Source of the DNA: Bacteroidaceae bacterium
GTDB taxonomy: Bacteria; Bacteroidota; Bacteroidia; Bacteroidales; Bacteroidaceae
Reading direction: 5' to 3'
Assembly (NCBI GenBank): GCA_017628775.1
Contig: JAGBYN010000052.1
Coordinates: 1-5,654 of the forward strand
Length of the DNA stretch: 5,654 nt
Part shown: positions 5,414-5,654 of the stretch, piece by piece
Position numbering within the stretch: the first letter of the stretch is position 1
Layout: the number at the start of each line of letters is the position of its first letter
The notes under the pieces: generated by a model
What the model saw: only the letters and a program-made list of their open reading frames with translations
The model's database searches: none
Told to the model about the DNA's origin: nothing
Position numbers and translations under genes: made by a program

Positions 5414-5654
5414 TTATTGCTTTTCAACGATCTTGTTCTTGTAAGTCAAGAATGCGATAGGCGCTGCAAGGAAGATTGAAGACAATGTACCGAATACAAC
5501 ACCCAAAATCATAGCGAATGAGAATGAACGGATGCTGTCGCCACCGAGGAAGAAGATACAGAGCAACACGAGAAGCGTTGTACCTGACGTTACGATGGTA
5601 CGTGACAATGTGCTGCTGATTGATTCGTTGAAGAGGCGAGCAGTGTCACGCTTA
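5414..5654 (-). CDS. secDF: Protein translocase subunit SecDF, C-terminal end (partial)
   Basis: The 3' end of a gene that enters from the right edge; the last 79 codons and the TAA stop (5414-5416) are visible, in frame from 5653. The residues match the C-terminal end of SecF: the signature FNESISSTLSRTIVTS, then two membrane spans, TLLVLLCIFFLGG and FAMILGVVFGTLSSIFLAAP with the conserved G-SSIF-A-P pattern, and the basic tail YKNKIVEKQ. SecF works with SecD and SecYEG at the inner membrane and uses the proton gradient to help pull exported proteins out. In Bacteroidota SecD and SecF are usually fused into one protein of about 1000 residues, which is why secDF is used; the fusion itself is outside the window. 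The frame is open to the edge, so the TTG at 5608 is an internal Leu codon and not a start. Confidence 0.93.
   Translation of the reverse strand, partial: KRDTARLFNESISSTLSRTIVTSGTTLLVLLCIFFLGGDSIRSFSFAMILGVVFGTLSSIFLAAPIAFLTYKNKIVEKQ

Noticed and set aside
5253..5444. 63-codon plus-strand frame starting at GTG
   Set aside because: It reads straight through the secDF terminator hairpin and into the 3' end of secDF.

Overview
The window looks like a chromosomal segment from a member of the Bacteroidota, most likely a Bacteroidales/Prevotella-type genome. Three things suggest this: a long secreted protein of the MG2-plus-TonB-plug-like family that is essentially confined to that phylum; promoter boxes of the phylum-specific TTTG / TAnnTTTG type; and starts preceded by A/T-rich leaders with no Shine-Dalgarno sequence. 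The species assignment is inference.

Layout. 1-582 holds no convincing gene. It has a 21-bp tandem repeat at the left edge, a GC-rich hairpin with a U-tract on the minus strand, a TAnnTTTG-type promoter look-alike, a dyad, and a block of intergenic repeats and mini-hairpins. 583-4447 is a minus-strand block of three genes, in transcription order: a YugP-family membrane zinc metallopeptidase (3767-4447), a 126-residue single-span membrane protein of unknown function (3343-3723), and an 891-residue exported MG2/plug-like protein (583-3258). The first two are 43 bp apart and probably share a transcript. A strong, symmetric hairpin then separates them from the third gene, whose promoter is built into that hairpin. 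4448-4973 is a second gene-free stretch with another copy of the same intergenic repeat, in the same orientation. A plus-strand gene for a 90-residue membrane protein (4974-5246) follows. It converges on the 3' end of secDF (minus strand, 5414 to the right edge), which has a textbook terminator at 5346-5390.

How the genes fit together. All encoded products are envelope-associated: an inner-membrane protease, two small membrane proteins, a signal-peptide-bearing periplasmic protein, and the C-terminus of the Sec translocation accessory protein SecDF. No shared pathway is shown by the sequence. The most unusual features are non-coding: composite repeats flanking the three-gene block as direct copies, a terminator and promoter that interlock, and pairs of mini-hairpins with different stems.
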